A stretch of 64,000 nt of DNA, taken from assembly GCA_036346355.1 (NCBI GenBank), contig CM070581.1, forward strand, positions 47,635,849-47,699,848, written 5' to 3'. The position numbers and the translations under genes were made by a program. Below are positions 19,846-30,981 of this stretch, piece after piece (positions within the stretch are counted from its first letter, which is position 1; every line of letters begins with the position of its first letter). This stretch comes from Rhipidocladum racemiflorum (taxonomy: Eukaryota > Streptophyta > Magnoliopsida > Poales > Poaceae). Under the pieces are notes generated by a model that saw only the letters and a list, made by a program, of their open reading frames with translations, searched no databases and was not told the origin of the DNA.

Positions 19846-22729
19846 ATGGACGCATCCCAGGTACTCATTCCGATTCCAAATAGTGACCATCAGTACTTTC
19901 TGGGCCCAATAGGAACTATAGAAGCCGATACTGTTGTTGGAGATGAGATCCCTAGACTCCCTTTGTCGGCTCCTGGCTACAATATTAAGGAATGGACTAA
20001 AAGCTTTAGAGCTTGGCCGACAGCTCTCAAGGGCTGGAGGTCTTGGTATATTAGAGTATCAGCCCAAAAGAAGGCGGAGTGGGAAGGAATGGGCATTGCT
20101 GAGTGTATTCCCATGTCTTTAGCTGCTCCAGAACCTAATGAATCCTTGGTGGCCGCCGCTTGCTATTTTTGGTCGGATTCCTTTAACGCCTTCTTTTTCC
20201 CAACTGGTCCTATCGGCCCAACCCTCCTAGATATGGCTTAATTGTGTTGCCTTAGGCCTGATGGAGATCAAATATCGGCTTTTAGCGGGAAACCTCAGTA
20301 CAAATTGACTCGAAAAAAGGGAGAAGGTTGGTCCAGATATATACAAAACAATAACAAAGTAACCGGTCATGTATCGGATGAGGAACATGTCGCTTTTCTT
20401 AACCTATGGCTAGACCGATTCCTTTTCTGCGGCGCTTCCTTAGGACCAACCCAGGTTTATCAATTTATGGCGGAGCAACTAGTTATGGGTCGTCGGCTAG
20501 CTTTAGGGAAATCCTTGTTGGGGGCTGTGTACCATATGATGCATATCATCCGGAGTCGGCTCTTTACCGGCAACGGTTCCTATGTCGTGGGCAATGTTGG
20601 TGGCCCACTTTGGTTTATCCAGATCTGGCTTTACTGCGTTTTCGGCCGCCTCATTATCCCAGATCCTTCAGAAGAATTGGCTTTCCCAATAGAAGATTTT
20701 CCTGAAGGCGCAACCCCCAGATTCCAGCCTAGCCAATCTCCAGGCGAGAAATTTATCATGTGTTCGTCCGATGAGCCTAAAATCTCCCCGGCCGGTTTTC
20801 ATAAGTACCTATCCTTCTTTCTGAATCTTAACCTAGCCACCTTCAATCGTCGAGACTTCTTTTCGTATAGCCAACTAGCCGATCTCCCATGGCCTTCTTT
20901 TCTCCGTTTAAACTCTGATAGCTCTCTAATGCCCCAGTCCACTCTCGATCTGCTTCCTTTGCTGATGTCTCCTTGCATCCTTCACGTCGGCTTGAGTACT
21001 CGTAATAGAACATTTCAGCCGACCTATGAGTTCTATCACCCTTCTGTGTATGCACGCCAGCTGGGTTTTGGACAAACAATTCCTTGCCTTCCCTTACTTA
21101 ACATGATCAAGCCACGAAACAAAGTTACTGACATTACTACGGCGGAGCTTATTATCGAACTAGCCGATGAGCTCCATGTGGTGGACTTGCCTTTCCTCAT
21201 GCTGAACACACGTCGATCGGGCCAGTTTACCTCATGGTGGGCTTCCATAGCCGAGTCGCTCTTGCGGAGGCGTACTATTCATGAGGTTTTGTACTCTTTT
21301 CTCCCTGGCTTTCAAGAGCTGACGGAAGCCGCCACCGGGTCTAGCTCGAGTTCAGGCTATGCTATCTCGTCTTTAGAGGTATTTTCATTTTGATATGTTT
21401 TTTGATATAAGATTTTCATCGGCTTAACCATATCTTTTGTCCTTCAGACTGGCAAGAGGTCGACCCCAGCGCAAACCACATCGGCCGACGACCGTTCGAA
21501 ATGGCAAAGGCCGTCGACCCCTCTTGCTGGTTTATCCTCTGGCATGTTGAGGGTTAACAGCCCATCGTTATCGGATCTCGCCAAGCGGCATGTTGAGAGT
21601 AAGTGCAGCTTTGTTTTTTGCTCAAAATTTCCTCTGTCGGCTAACCCCATGTTTACCATTTTCAGAAAAGAAGAAGAGCCGTAGAGTTGTTATCAAGCGA
21701 TCTCCAAAACCTGCTGGTCGTGATGCAGCATCATCTCCAGCTAGATCGGCTACTGCGGTTAGCTTCGATCCTTAATTTGGTTTTTCGTCTTGGCTTTTAC
21801 TTATATCTTGATGCCAAGTTTTATTATTTCAGGAAACTCCTTCCGTCCAGATGTTGGAAACTTCAGCCGATGTTGAGAAAAATCCGACAGATGTGCTTGT
21901 CTTACCGGCTCCTGCTCCCGTACCATCACTTGCTTCCCCGACCCAAAAACCTGTTGATGTTCCCCTGCTGCTTGAAGCGGGTCCCGCTGACCTTCTGGGC
22001 TTTTCCTTGGATGATCTGGGCGACCCCGAAATTATAGCCACTACTGATTATCCAGCCGACGTTCAGCAGATCATTGATGCTGCTGCAGAAGCATCGGCCG
22101 CTGTGACTTCCGGACCAGGAATGCAGGAAAGGCTCAATCGCCTTTTTGACGAAGTCATGCAGCCCGAAGCCCGCCTTTTAGCCGATACGCAGCCTTTGAG
22201 GACAGCTATGGCCGCAATGGAGACCGACTTGCCTCCAGAAGTCATGAGGGCCCTTTTGGATGTTTGTCACTTAGACGCTCAGAGGGACACAGTTGCAGCC
22301 GCCAGAGAGAGGATCGCCCAACGTACTGCGCAGCAAGCCGATCAAGACACTTTGGACAAATTGGTGGCTGATACGAAAGCCAAGAAACAACAGTATGACC
22401 AAGGTATTTCTGCCTTCAAATCGGCTAAGATGAAGCAAAAAGACTTGGAATCTACAAGGAAGTCTCTTGAAGAGCAGTTGGCCCAAGTAACCCAGCAATT
22501 GGCCGATCTTCAGACGTCTATCTCTTCATCGGCTTCATCTTTGTCAACGCAGAAACACGCCCTTGGTGACATGGTGGCAGCAGTGAAGAATCAATCGGCT
22601 AAGATCAAAGTAATACCGGGGAGCGCGATTGACGATGAACGTATTGTTGGCAGTGTTCAGGACATCATCGCCAAAGCAGCGGGGGCTTTATCAGGACTAG
22701 GAACTCGTCTGCCCGGATCTGGGCTGTAA
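19846..22729 (+). pseudogene. Antisense intron-containing plant mobile domain (PMD) gene in Tat element
   Basis: Four exons: 19846-21378, 21448-21598, 21666-21757, 21833-22729. The introns of 69, 67 and 75 bp all have GT...AG borders, and splicing keeps one frame (891 codons). Residues ~10-400 match the plant mobile domain: WRSWYIRVSAQKKAEW, LAAACYFWSDSFNAF-like text, GPIGPTLLDMA and GGPLWFIQIWLY. A basic segment KKKKSRRVVIKR at the exon 2/3 join may be a nuclear signal. The last exon is Ala/Gln-rich with a long coiled coil. One TAA (20239-20241) interrupts the domain; otherwise it is intact. I prefer ATG 19846 (GAAATGG context). It converges on integrase. PMD proteins of plants act in silencing; its role here is unknown. 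Confidence 0.8.
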
Positions 22730-22797
22730 TCTTTTAAACAATGTTGTCGTCTGTCTTACTATCGGTTTTTGGGATGTTTGTATTCAATGATCTTATT

Positions 22798-22816
22798 ATC
22801 GGCTTCATAAGCCGAT
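22798..22816. terminator. Hairpin between convergent PMD and integrase genes
   Basis: ATCGGCTT (22798-22805), CAT, AAGCCGAT (22809-22816) is a perfect 8-bp stem in the 128-bp gap between the PMD stop and the integrase stop. A role in 3' end formation is only inferred. Confidence 0.35.
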
Positions 22817-22857
22817 TATTTTAATGCTCCTGTTTCTTGAACGACGTGATTGGCCGC

Positions 22858-24133
22858 CTATGATCCAACCCAAACACTGGGGTAGTATGTTTTCAGATAC
22901 TTTCCGTTGATTGCTTTAGGTAGGACGAGCCCCTCTAAGGTTTCCAGGATATACGCGTTCCCGCCAATCGGCCGATTGATCTTATAAGACCCTTCCCATG
23001 TTGGAGACCATTTGCCAAATCGATTATCCTTAGACCCGATTGGCAACACGGTTTTCCATACCAAATCGGCTTGATTGAACGATTTTAAAATCACCTTTTT
23101 ATTATACGACCTGGCAACCCACTCTTTATTCCTTTTAAGCCGATCTAGCGTAATCAGCCTTAGTTTAGCTAAGTCATCTAGATTGTCAAACATTGCCTGT
23201 TCGTATTCATCGGCTAACAAATTATTTTGCTTAAATAGCCTTACCGAGCCGATGTTGATCTCCACGGGCAAAACGGCTTCTTGTCCATATACCAACTGAA
23301 AAGGTGATAATTTAGTTGATCCGTGATGGAACAGCCGATAAGCCCACAAAGCTTCCGATAGCGTTGAATGCCAATTTCTTGGTTTCTCCTCGATTTTCCT
23401 TTTTATTAATTTTATTAATGTCTTGTTCGATGACTCGGCCTGTCCATTGGCCTGAGCGTAATAAGGAGAAGAGTTGAGTAATTTTATCCCAAGACTTTCC
23501 GCAAAACCTTTGAATTCGTTAGACATGAACACAATCCCCTGATCAGTAGTAATCGTCTGTGGAATTCCAAACCGATGGATGATGTGTTCATTTACAAAGT
23601 CAATCAGCTCTTTGCTAGTAACTTTCTTGAGTGGTATAGCCTCAACCCATTTTGAGAAATAGTCCGTGGCTGCAAGGATGAATTTATGTCCTTTACTGGA
23701 TGACGGAAATATCTGGCCGATTATATCTATGCCCCCATCCTCTAAACGGCCATGGCTTGATGATCGGGTGTAAAGCCGATGCTGGTGCCGTTTGTATGTT
23801 ACCAAACTTTTGGCATGTTTGGCATCCTTTATAGTATTTGAAACAGTCTTCTAACATTCTTGGCCAAAAATACCCCGTTCGTCTCAGTATCCATTTCATT
23901 TTATGGGCCGATTGGTGTGATCCGCAAATCCCTTCATGGACTTCTCCCATTGCTATTTTGGCTTCTTCATTTCCTAGGCATCTTAGCAATAAACCTTCCA
24001 TGGTTCGAAAGTATAATACATCCTCCTGTAGAACATACTTGAGTGCTTTGCGCCTGACCTTTCGCTCAGTCGGCTTAGATGGGTCTGATAAATAATCCCT
24101 TATTTCTCGTTTCTCCGATCGGCGAGTGGACAC
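22858..24133 (-). pseudogene. Tat element integrase
   Basis: Two overlapping minus-strand frames, 23693-24133 and 22858-23805, form one integrase split by a frameshift near 23750. The first holds an HHCC zinc-binding domain (HEGICGSHQSAHKMKW ... GCQTCQKFG). The second holds the DDE core: Asp in GGIDIIGQIF, Asp in TITTDQGIVF, Glu in GQAESSNKTL. A C-terminal DNA-binding part ends with KINRPIGGNAYILETLEG. It inserts element DNA into the genome. No chromodomain is present, as expected for Tat. Confidence 0.9.
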
Positions 24134-24730
24134 ACAAGATCGGCCAAACGTTTAGCTCGATTGGTTCCTGTCGGCTTTCACTCCTATACCCTGATGCACA
24201 TTGTGCCAACCGGTTTGCTTTGCCATTAGCTTCTCTGGGGATGTGCTCTATAGAAAACGTAGTAAACATTTCAATAATCTGGAGGCATTGCTGCAAATAT
24301 CGGGTTAGCGCACCATCGTTGCATCGGTATCCAAAAGCTTCGACGTCTTTTAACATCGGTATCCCCTTTGACTTGCTGTACAATTAACATCGAGTCTCCA
24401 AAAGCTTCGACGTCTTTTATCCCGATGCTGTCTAGCAATTGTAGTCCCCTCAATAACGCTTCATACTCTGCCTGATTATTTGAACATCGGCTAGTTAGCC
24501 GATACATGAACTCGTACTCCTGTCTTCTGGGTGAAATTAATATTATACCGATGCCCTCACCTTCTTGGCAAATGGATCCATCGAAATACAACTGCCAAGG
24601 AGCTACATCGGTTGTCCTTGTTAATGTTTCACTTCCTGCGATGAAATCGGCTACAGCTTGCCCTTTCACAGATTTAGCCGATTCATAGGCCAAATCGAAC
24701 TCAATTAAGGCGAATGCCCATTTACCAAGC
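24075..24730 (-). pseudogene. Tat second (archaeal-like) RNase H domain
   Basis: After the classical RNase H the frame runs WQLYFDGSICQEGEGIGIILISP, then NNQAEYEALLRGLQLL, then DSMLIVQQVKG and EHIPREANGKANRLAQCAS. The D/E/D pattern (YFDGS, AEYEAL, FGDS) is that of the archaeal/plant-type RNase H that Tat elements carry besides the gypsy one. A 22-bp sequence is repeated 67 bp apart (24331 and 24398), with filler between. This inserts extra codons and shifts the frame, so the domain is broken in this copy. Confidence 0.8.
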
Positions 24731-26217
24731 CGACCTCGTAAAATTGGTGCAGATAGTATGTACTTGATTATATCGGTTTTGCAGACTATGACGCATCTCG
24801 ATGCCAGCATATAATGCCTCAATTTAGTGCAAGCAAAATACAAAGATAGGCACAATTTTTCTACTAGGGGATACCTGGTTTCTGCATCTAAAAGGCGTCG
24901 GCTTAGATAAAATATTGCTCGTTCTTTCCTATCGGCTTCCTATGTTAAAACTGCTCCTACTATATCGCCTTCAGCCGATATATATAGTCTAAAAGGTATA
25001 CCATGTTTTGGTGCGGTCAATACTGGTGGACTCATCAGATAACCCTTTATGTCGTCGAAGGCCTTTTGTTGATCGGCTCCCCATTTGAACTCTTGGTTGT
25101 CTTTAATTTTCAGCAGCGGTGTGAAGGCCCGAATACGTCCTGACAAGTTCGAAATGAAACGTCGCAAGTAGTTGATTTTCCCTATCAATACTTGCAACTC
25201 CTTTTTGCTTGTCGGCGGTCTAGTATCGGCTATAGCTTTTACTTTGGCTTGGTTTACTTCAATCCCTCCTTCATGTACTGTAAACCCAAGAAATTGTCCG
25301 GTAGATACTCGAGCACACTTGAGAGGGTTCATTTTTAACCCATGTAACCTTGTGCTCTCGAACATCTTCTCCAGATCGGCTAAATGTTGCCAGTCTTCTT
25401 TAGACTTTACCACCACGTCGTCAATGTATATTTCCACAGTATTGCCGATTAAATTATGGAAAATATGGTTCATAGCATGCTGATAAGTGGCGCCGGCATT
25501 TTTTAAACCGAAGGTCATAACTTTCCACTCATATAGCCCTAAAGCTCCCGGGCATCTGAAAGCTGTTTTGGGTATATCGGCTTCGGCCATGAATATCTGA
25601 TTGTATCCGGCGTTTCCATCCAAAAAACTTATGATTTTATTTCCGGATGCAGCATCGATAAGCATATCGGCTATAGGCATCGGGTACTCATCTTTTGGTG
25701 TGGCCTTGTTCAAATCTCTAAAATCAACACACACCCTGAGTTTGCAATTTTTCTTTTTTACAGGGACGATATTAGAGACCCATTCAGCATATCGGCACGG
25801 TTGGATAAACTCCGCTTCTAGCAATCGTCCTACTTCTTCTTTTATAGCGTCATACAACATAGGATTAAACCGCCTAGGATATTGTTTGAATGGCCGATAC
25901 CCCGGCTTTATGGGTAGCCGATGTTCAACTAGCTGTCGGCTTAAACCTGGCATCTCATAATACTCCCATGCAAAGCAATCTTTATATTTTTTGAGTATTT
26001 CGACCAACTTTGCTTTATAACTGGGTTCCAATTTAGCACTTACAAATGTTGGTCTTTTACTATTACTTTCCCCAATGTTGATCTCTTCGAGCGAATCGGC
26101 AGAAGTAAATCCTAACCCTTTCCTTTCTTCTTCAAAATCCTCAACAGCTTCGTCGTATTCTTCTTGCCGATAGCTCCTTGCCTTTTCTTGTAGCTTTGCT
26201 AGTGTCTTGGACTCCAT
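24730..26217 (-). pseudogene. Tat reverse transcriptase and gypsy RNase H
   Basis: Frame 24940-26217 starts with MESKTLAKLQ and contains RT motifs: KPGYRPFKQYPRRF, CVDFRDLNKATPKDEYPMP, FLDGNAGYNQI, FGLKNAGATYQ, and the catalytic YIDD in EIYIDDVVVKS, then LGFTVHEGGIEVN. Gypsy RNase H follows in the same frame after one TAG (24940-24942): FYLSRRLLDAETRYPLVEK and LSLYFACTKLRHY. It copies element RNA to DNA. With the single stop the enzyme would end at the connection domain. Confidence 0.9.
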
Positions 26218-26224
26218 CTTCTTA

Positions 26225-26984
26225 CTACTTCGTCTGTCCGATCAAACATATTGGGTTTGACGCTGATCGGCTTGAATCCTGACTTCTCGACGCAGATAAA
26301 ATCGCAATCGTCCAAGACTTTTCCTGATATACATTCGGCTTCTTAGTGTGGCCAATTGGTATCAGGGTTGGCCATGGCGATATGAGCTGATGTGTCGGCT
26401 GGTACAACTTCTACTGTATCTTCGTTCCATTGCACCAATTTCTGATGCATAGTTGATGGTATGCAGCAATTAGCATGGATCCAGTCCCGCCCAAGGAGCA
26501 CACTATAATTGCCTTTGGCTTCTATCACAAAAAATGCAGTCGGCAAAGTTTTATTGCCGACTGTTAGTTCCGACATCATCACACCTTTAGCTTCAGTGGG
26601 GTCTCCCGTGAAGTCATTTAGTACCATATTGGTTTTGATCAAGTCTTCATCGGCTTTACCCAATTTTCTGAAAGTGCTTAACGGCATCAGATTAACAGTC
26701 GCCCCACCGTCGACCAACATACGAGATATCGGTCGGCCATTAATGTACCCTTTGATGTATAAAGGTTTTAGGTGCCGATGCGTATTTTGTGGTTTTTCAA
26801 ACACAGCGTCTGGTGCACCGAGACATAATTGGGCGAACACTCCTTCAGCCGATTCCTTGGTCTTGAACTCAGCAGGAAATGTGAATACCATGTTTATATC
26901 CATTGGTGGTGTACCATCTCGGATCATTGGAGACCCGGATTCGACCGATTGATCTGAATCACTATCGGTCTGTTCCTGTTTTCT
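26225..26984 (-). pseudogene. Tat aspartic protease
   Basis: Frame 26343-26927 contains the active-site motif RMLVDGGATVNLMP, with Gly in place of the usual Ser of DSGA (DGGA is common in this lineage), and the second motif LLGRDWIHANC. It is in frame with Gag apart from a TAG at 26985-26987. It ends at a stop (26343) before a ~120-bp linker to RT that is open only in other frames, so the polyprotein is not continuous. It would cleave the Gag-Pol polyprotein. Confidence 0.85.
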
Positions 26985-29858
26985 CTACTCCTTTTTCAAA
27001 ACTGGTATTGGCCTTATTTTATTGAATATTCGATCCCTTTCGCTTTCTTTCTCGGCTTCCCTCTCTTCCTGTGTCTTCAATCGCTGAAGCCGCCTGCGCT
27101 GAAACTTGCTAAGGCCTGAGGGACACCACCTAGGTTTAGGTTCTATCGGCTTCCTTATCTTCCCAGCTAAATTGCTCATTTCGCTGTCAGATTCCACTCT
27201 ACTTGTGTTATGCGAAGCCGATATTTCTTGAGTTTGGGAGGATTCGCCATGCTCTGATGTTGACAGTCTTTCATGAATCGGCCTCCTGTATCCCTTTTCT
27301 AGCCGATCGTGTACTGGTCTAGACAACCTATCTTTTACTGACCGATTTGGCCGATATACAGACGAGTGTTGCATGGGACAGGACATGACTGTTGGTAAGA
27401 TCATCCCTTTTTCCCAGCAAAACTGCCAAAAGGGACATTGTCGGTGTTTCTCCTCTTCGGTTGTTGGCCGACATGGCATATCTGACTGCCAACATTCATC
27501 CCTTTTTTGTTCTGGCCAATGAAAACGTTGGGTTTGTCCGGCATTGTATTTTCGGCTTACTCTTTCATATTTTCTCAGAAGTTGCGAGAAGGTCGGTTTT
27601 GGCTTGAAATTAACCTTTCTCGGAGTCCTCTCGGCCCGATACCATTTGCCGACCTCCAAGTCCCCTCTTGGTTTTACCGTTCTCGAGTTTTGTCCATTCC
27701 TATCGGCTTCTATCTGTATAGAGCCGATAGTAATCTGCACTGTTTCGTCTCGTGATACAATTCCTTTAGTCGGCTTATCTTCTTCTGCAGGCCCCTTCCC
27801 TTTCCGTGAGCACTGAACCATGTTGACTTGAAAAGGATTCATATCTATCTGCATAGCCGACTCTTCCGCAAATTTTAACCTGCCATCGGTGATGGCCGAT
27901 TGAATCTGTTGTCGAAAAATATTGCAGTCGTTAGTATTATGTGAAAACGAATGGTGCCATTTACAATACCTTCGCTTTTTAATTTCCTCAGCCGATGGTA
28001 TGACGTGTCCTTCTGGCAACCTTATGAGTTTTTCTTGCAATAATAAATCAAATATCTTGTCACACTTTGACACGTCATATGAATACTTGATTTCCGCCCT
28101 ATTTTTTGTTGGCTTGAGCAGAGAGCATACGAGTGGCCTTTTGGAACCCTTGGTCCACTCGGCTATGTTTACCTCTACCTCATCCTCGGAGGTGTCACTC
28201 GAATTATATTCTACCATGTTTACTTTGGCCTTTTCATTACCGTTTGATTTAAATCTATCTTTAAACCCTTTGTTTTCTGCATATCGGTTTTCATGCGCCG
28301 ATACGCGATGGAGTAAGTGGCCTAAATCGGGGAACTCTTGGCCAGATAGCTTCTCTTTTAATGGCGGGATTAATCCTTGAAATGCTAAATCGGCTAATTG
28401 ATCATCGGGTAATGTTACACTAAAACATCTATTTCACACGCCCCTAAAGCTTTTGATATAGTCGGAAACCGATTCGCCGTACTTCTGGCTGACTGAACTG
28501 AGACCAGAAATCCTAAGCTCCATAGTTCCTGAAAAGAAATATTCATGGAATCGGCTTTCTAAATCGCTCCACACATGGACCGAATTTGGGGGCAGATTGG
28601 TAAACCAAGTGAATGCAGCACCAGACAATGATAAAGGGAATAACCTAATTTTTAATCCATCAGACTGTGCAGCTTCCCCACATTGAGCCATAAATCGTCC
28701 GATATGCTCAATTGTGGTAACAGAATCATCGCCTGAGAATTTGGCAAAGTCTGGTATCCTAAAGTTGTGCGGGTAATGCATACGGTCTATGTAATCGGGA
28801 TACGGCTTCTTGTAGCCGATTATCCTTCCTCTGGGTTGTATACCGAACTGTTCTCTCAACACGTTGGCAATTTGTTCTGCCCAATTGACATTGTCGGCTT
28901 GTGGTGCAACCGGACACTGCCAATTTTCATTGTTCACGCCCTGCCCCTCGAGTGCAAACTCGGCCCTTTGTCCGAATCGTGCCACAGGAGGTCTTGGTAC
29001 TTGGTCATATTCATGATTAAAACTCAATGTGTCGGGTATGGGTGCGAAAGGTTCAACGTACGGCACCACCCTATACGGCGCTTGTTTCACGGTTGTGGCT
29101 CCCCGTGATTGCGGAACCTGATTCGTTTCGATCGGCTGATAAGCCGATAGACCGATGCTATTGGAGGGTCCGTTCGATGGATTTGATGCGTTTATGTTAG
29201 CCCCATCCGTGTGCCCATGGTAGTGTGTAAACCCATCTCTCTGTATGCTTGGTTTAAGAACAGTAGGTTGAGTCGGCATCATGACAGGTGTTTGAGCCGA
29301 TATTTTTACTGTACTGGTGTTAGGGGTTATGGAATATACTGGGTATGTAGGGATGGTTTGTGGCGGATCTAGTAGGTTTCCAGACACAGCCAATTCCTGA
29401 GCGATCGTTTTCACACTATTTTCTATCATCGGCTTTAAAGTAGATACTAGAGCCGATGATTGGTTAATTAGCGCGTGATGAACAGATTGCTCAATCATAT
29501 TTGATAAATCAGCTTGAGCGGGTGCGTATCGGCTTACCGAATCGGATGATAAATCCCCGATAGGATTGATGCTTGGGAGTGCATTTTTTTGAGTAACGCC
29601 ACGGCGTATTTTCTGGAAGCACCGTAGCATCATTTCTTCCAAAGCTGCCTTTTGGTCTTCGATTTCTTTTCGCTGCTCAGGGGTTAAATCGGTGCCACGG
29701 CGTATTTTCTGGAAGCACCGTAGCATCATTTCTTCCAAAGCTGCCTTTCGGTCTTCGATTTCTTTTCGCTGCTCAGGGGTTAAATCGGCCATTTGAGGCG
29801 CGATTATAGCATCGACGTTGATATCGGCGGTGACCGCAGGCTTGTCGGTTGATGACAT
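26985..29858 (-). pseudogene. gag: Tat element Gag
   Basis: ATG at 29858 (MSSTDKP); the frame is open to 26985 with one TGA at 28434-28436. The N-terminal part has a 32-residue unit DLTPEQRKEIED... duplicated back to back. The capsid-type domain has YPDYIDRMHYPHNFRIPDFAKF, IEHIGRFMAQCG and SLSGAAFTWFTNLPP. The second half has the Tat Cys/His motif YCKWHHSFSHNTNDC followed by RQQIQSAI. It builds the particle. The one stop separates the capsid half from the zinc-motif half. Confidence 0.88.
29598..29789 (-). repeat. 96-bp tandem duplication in Tat gag
   Basis: GCCACGGCGTATTTTCTGG... begins at 29598 and again at 29694. The two 96-bp units are nearly identical and keep the frame, doubling a 32-residue charged helix. 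Confidence 0.93.
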
Positions 29859-29872
29859 TTTTGATTTTCTTG

Positions 29873-29890
29873 GTCCCACCGGGCGTGCCA
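29873..29890 (-). promoter_or_regulatory. Primer-binding site of the Tat element
   Basis: On the minus strand TGGCACGCCCGGTGGGAC lies 5 nt after the 5' LTR. It starts TGG like every tRNA-primed site; I do not assign the tRNA. Confidence 0.6.
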
Positions 29891-29895
29891 AAATA

Positions 29896-30515
29896 TGTTC
29901 GCGCTAAAAACGTGAAGCAGGGTCCTTAGCCTCGAACACACAAGACAAACGCCGAGTTTGCAGAGCGTGCCAGTCAATTTGACCTGAAATTGACAAGGTG
30001 GAGTTTGTAATTTGATCAAAGCCGATAAACAAAGATTTATCGGCTTTTCGCTAGTCGGTAAGAACCGATTAGGGGATAACTAGATCAACCAATTATGGTT
30101 AATCCGGATACAAGGTAAAAATCGGCTTCGAGAAGGCGATGCGCAGCAAAGCGAAGCAGATCGAACCTGGGTGAAATCGGCTAAAACCAACAATTGGCGA
30201 TGCGCAACTATGTTGATTCCGTCGACTTGCAGAGAGATCTATGAAGCTAAAACGATGTAAAAGAAAAGCTTGTAAAAAGTAGATGTGTGTTGGATTGATT
30301 GATGTCCTCTTTCGCCGTTTGACGTCTCCCTTTTATAATACATTGGGCCGATCCGAGTTGTATATGGATACGATATCTATCCGTATTGGCCTCTGATTTG
30401 ATTTTCTTGTCAGAAAAGGTTTCTTGCTCTGATTCAGCCACTTGATCGCTTCCCGTTCGAATGTTTCTATCCGATTCAAACTGATTCCATCATATACCGA
30501 ATTCTGGTGCAAACA
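29896..30515 (-). repeat. 5' LTR (element sense) of the Tat element
   Basis: Nearly identical to 18944-19563, including the 12-bp GCCGAT hairpin (30018-30047) and the minus-strand TATAAAAGGG near 30328-30337, which is the probable promoter for the retroelement RNA. TATAC follows at 30516-30520. Confidence 0.93.
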
Positions 30516-30520
30516 TATAC

Positions 30521-30678
30521 ATTTAACCCGTCCAATATTAATCATTTTACTTTAGGATTAGTAAACTTTTTGAAAAGAGATGTACTGAAGCAAACCTCAC
30601 ATCTCAGAATTATAGAATCCAAAATGAAATAGGACCAACACATCATTTTCTTTCATTAAAAAGTTTGCTTCGTTTCAG
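30521..30678 (+). other. Probable intron remnant of the glycosyltransferase
   Basis: AT-rich sequence ending in TTGCTTCGTTTCAG, a good splice acceptor, right before the glycosyltransferase exon. Exon 1 is not in the window on this side of the Tat element. Confidence 0.5.
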
Positions 30679-30981
30679 AGTCCCAACTACACATGCCGGT
30701 GAAGGAGCTGCCACCACTACGAGTCTCGGACCTGTTCGACCTAAGCAAGCACTTGAACCAAGAAACGACGAACAAAATGTGGAATATGATCATCCAAGCC
30801 ACAACGAATTCCTCCGGCATGGTGATTAACACATTCGAAGCCCTCGAAGCGGTCGAGTTGGAGGCGATCCGAGGAACTAGAGTTCCCGGATGGGTTCAAG
30901 CGCGCGGTTGAGGGTAGGGGCAAAGTGATCGAGTGGGTGGGTTTTGTACTCACACTGGGTGGAACTCGACGCTTGAGAGCA
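30679..30981 (+). pseudogene. UDP-glycosyltransferase pseudogene, 5' portion (exon 2 start)
   Basis: The exon opens after a splice acceptor with SQLHMPVKELPPLRVSDLF, then NSSGMVINTFEALEAVELEAI, typical of the middle of plant family-1 UGTs (UGT76-like is my best guess). Near 30870 it jumps, with a frame change, to FPDGFKRAVEGRGKVIEW, so ~90 codons are deleted. Near 30936 it jumps again to GFCTHTGWNSTLES of the PSPG box, losing about a dozen codons. At 30981 it is cut by a Mutator-like element; the rest is at 59735. Such enzymes add sugar to small molecules; this copy cannot. Confidence 0.85.
30972..30981. repeat. Target site duplication CTTGAGAGCA (left)
   Basis: The same 10 bases are at 59725-59734. 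Both copies encode LES of the PSPG box, proving one insertion event. 9-10 bp is the Mutator size class. Confidence 0.93.

Larger units (their letters stand above)
18939..30520 (-). mobile_element. Tat-lineage gypsy element with antisense PMD gene
   Basis: LTRs at 18944-19563 and 29896-30515 (620 bp each, nearly identical) are flanked by TATAC at 18939-18943 and 30516-30520. On the minus strand the order is primer site, Gag, protease, RT, RNase H, second RNase H, integrase, which is gypsy order. The second RNase H and the long segment between integrase and 3' LTR holding an opposite-strand gene are features of plant Tat elements. Each pol domain is readable but broken by a few stops or shifts, so it is a recent but inactive copy. 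Confidence 0.88.

Noticed and set aside
30693..30911. A small intact glycosyltransferase-like gene of 72 codons
   Set aside because: It is an internal part of a UGT exon; the rest follows with deletions and at 59735.
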